A stretch of 5,505 nt of DNA from contig CADBRE010000097.1 in NCBI GenBank assembly GCA_902797005.1, positions 1-5,505 on the forward strand, in the 5' to 3' direction. Shown here piece after piece: positions 4,600 to 5,505 of this stretch. Both the position numbers and the translations under genes were made by a program. The DNA is from an uncultured Erysipelotrichaceae bacterium. GTDB taxonomy: Bacteria; Bacillota_I; Bacilli_A; RF39; UBA660. The number at the start of each line of letters is the position of its first letter. Position 1 is the first letter of the stretch. The notes under the pieces are model-generated. The model did no database searches, was not told the origin of the DNA, and worked only from the letters and a program-made list of their open reading frames with translations.

Positions 4600-5505
4600 A
4601 TGTTAATATTTATAGTTTTATTAAGTATATTACATTCTATAATGTTTTATAATCAATCACTAGGATTGAATGTAGTATTATTTATGATACCGCTTATATC
4701 ATTTTTAGTTTACACTTTAGTAAAAAATGATAAAGTTGCCAATAAGAAAGGGTTACTATTTATAATCCCAATAGCCATTCTATCTAGTACATACTTCATT
4801 TACGATAGTAGTTTCAAATATATTAATTTTATAGCTATACCTTTATTATATATACTTATGTATATCTATACTATAAAGCCAACATATAATATTCAAGAAA
4901 TGTTTGCTGATATAGTTAATCTTTTATTTGCACCAGTAGATTCAATTGCACCATTCTTAAGTGAATCTAAGCAAAAGGTACTTGGTTTATCCAAGATGTC
5001 AGATGAAGGTAAGAAAAAACTTAAATCTATTCTTATAGTTGTGCCTATTGTATTAGTGGTTTTAGCCCTTTTATCAAGTGCGGATATGATGTTTGGAAGC
5101 ATCTTTGAAGGAATATTTAACATATTTAAAAATATAAAGTTAGACAGTTTAATAGGTAGAATTATAGTATTACTAATAATCTTTATTTATCTAGGCGCTG
5201 CTACTCATTATTTAATTAATAAATATGCTAAACCTATTATAACTGAAATCAATATAAAAGTAGAAAATTATACAGTAAGATTATTACTTACGATATTAAA
5301 TATTATATATGTAGTATTTGATTTTATTCAAATAAGAAGTTTACTTTTACACCATGTTAAAGAAGGAATAGACTATGCTAGTTATGCACGTCAAGGATTC
5401 TTTGAGCTTATGTTTATATCAGTGCTTAATTTAGCCATAATACTAATTAGTAAAAAATCTAAAGAAGATAAATACACTAAGAGAATGAGCTTACTTATGA
5501 TATTA
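4600..5505 (+). CDS. Polytopic membrane protein, DUF4153/DUF4173-like (3' end beyond window)
   Basis: An open frame of 302 codons with no stop before the window edge. The ATG has an ideal SD, AGGAGG (4588-4593), six bases upstream. The protein is strongly hydrophobic, with membrane segments near residues 3-17, 22-41, 52-68, 74-91, 142-161, 186-206, 228-246 and 266-284, and another starting near 296. A longer polar stretch (about 92-141) lies between segments 4 and 5 and a basic loop (285-296) follows segment 8. The segment YARQGFFELMFISVLNLAIIL (residues 262-282, shown here in part as YARQGFFEL) recalls the conserved aromatic motif of DUF4153/DUF4173 proteins. Their biochemical function is not known to me. 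The gene has its own promoter after the ohrR terminator, so it is probably not part of the peroxide operon. Confidence 0.75.
   Translation, partial: MLIFIVLLSILHSIMFYNQSLGLNVVLFMIPLISFLVYTLVKNDKVANKKGLLFIIPIAILSSTYFIYDSSFKYINFIAIPLLYILMYIYTIKPTYNIQEMFADIVNLLFAPVDSIAPFLSESKQKVLGLSKMSDEGKKKLKSILIVVPIVLVVLALLSSADMMFGSIFEGIFNIFKNIKLDSLIGRIIVLLIIFIYLGAATHYLINKYAKPIITEINIKVENYTVRLLLTILNIIYVVFDFIQIRSLLLHHVKEGIDYASYARQGFFELMFISVLNLAIILISKKSKEDKYTKRMSLLMIL

Noticed and set aside
4893..5123. Minus-strand open frame of 76 codons
   Set aside because: It is antisense to the membrane protein frame that starts at 4600 with an ideal SD and promoter, and it has no support of its own.

Overview
The window is strongly AT-rich, with AGA as the main arginine codon, TGG for tryptophan, good Shine-Dalgarno (SD) sites of the AGGAG type and sigma-A-like promoters. 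No complete gene ends in TGA. The OhrR, thioredoxin reductase and Cys-type glutathione peroxidase are of the Firmicutes kind. Together this points to a low-GC Gram-positive bacterium (Bacillota, perhaps a gut-associated Bacilli or Clostridia lineage) using the ordinary bacterial code. The genus cannot be named from the sequence.

Layout: positions 1-16 are the 3' end of a tRNA-Pro gene with encoded CCA, followed by its terminator. Next comes a monocistronic gene (98-799) for a membrane-anchored Xre-type regulator, closed by a strong terminator. A two-gene unit (922-2322) encodes two extracytoplasmic thioredoxin-fold proteins: a membrane-anchored CGYC protein and a CPWC lipoprotein. Immediately after it starts a four-gene operon (2403-4530), gpx-trxB-trxA-ohrR, followed by a terminator and a new promoter. 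The last gene (4600 to the window edge) encodes a polytopic membrane protein of DUF4153/DUF4173 type and is cut by the window end. All genes lie on the plus strand.

The most informative part is the gpx-trxB-trxA-ohrR operon. It is a complete NADPH to TrxB to TrxA to peroxidase chain, with the gene for its likely hydroperoxide sensor as the last member. A near-consensus promoter (TTGACA, 17 bp, TACAAT) drives it, and a perfect 11+2+11 bp palindrome of the OhrR operator type covers the -10 element. OhrR is therefore probably an autoregulatory repressor of a thioredoxin-dependent peroxidase operon, and no ohr gene is in view. The upstream pair would do thiol-disulfide chemistry outside the membrane. 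The window shows no membrane electron carrier (CcdA, DsbB or VKOR type) to serve them, so any link between the two redox units is inference.
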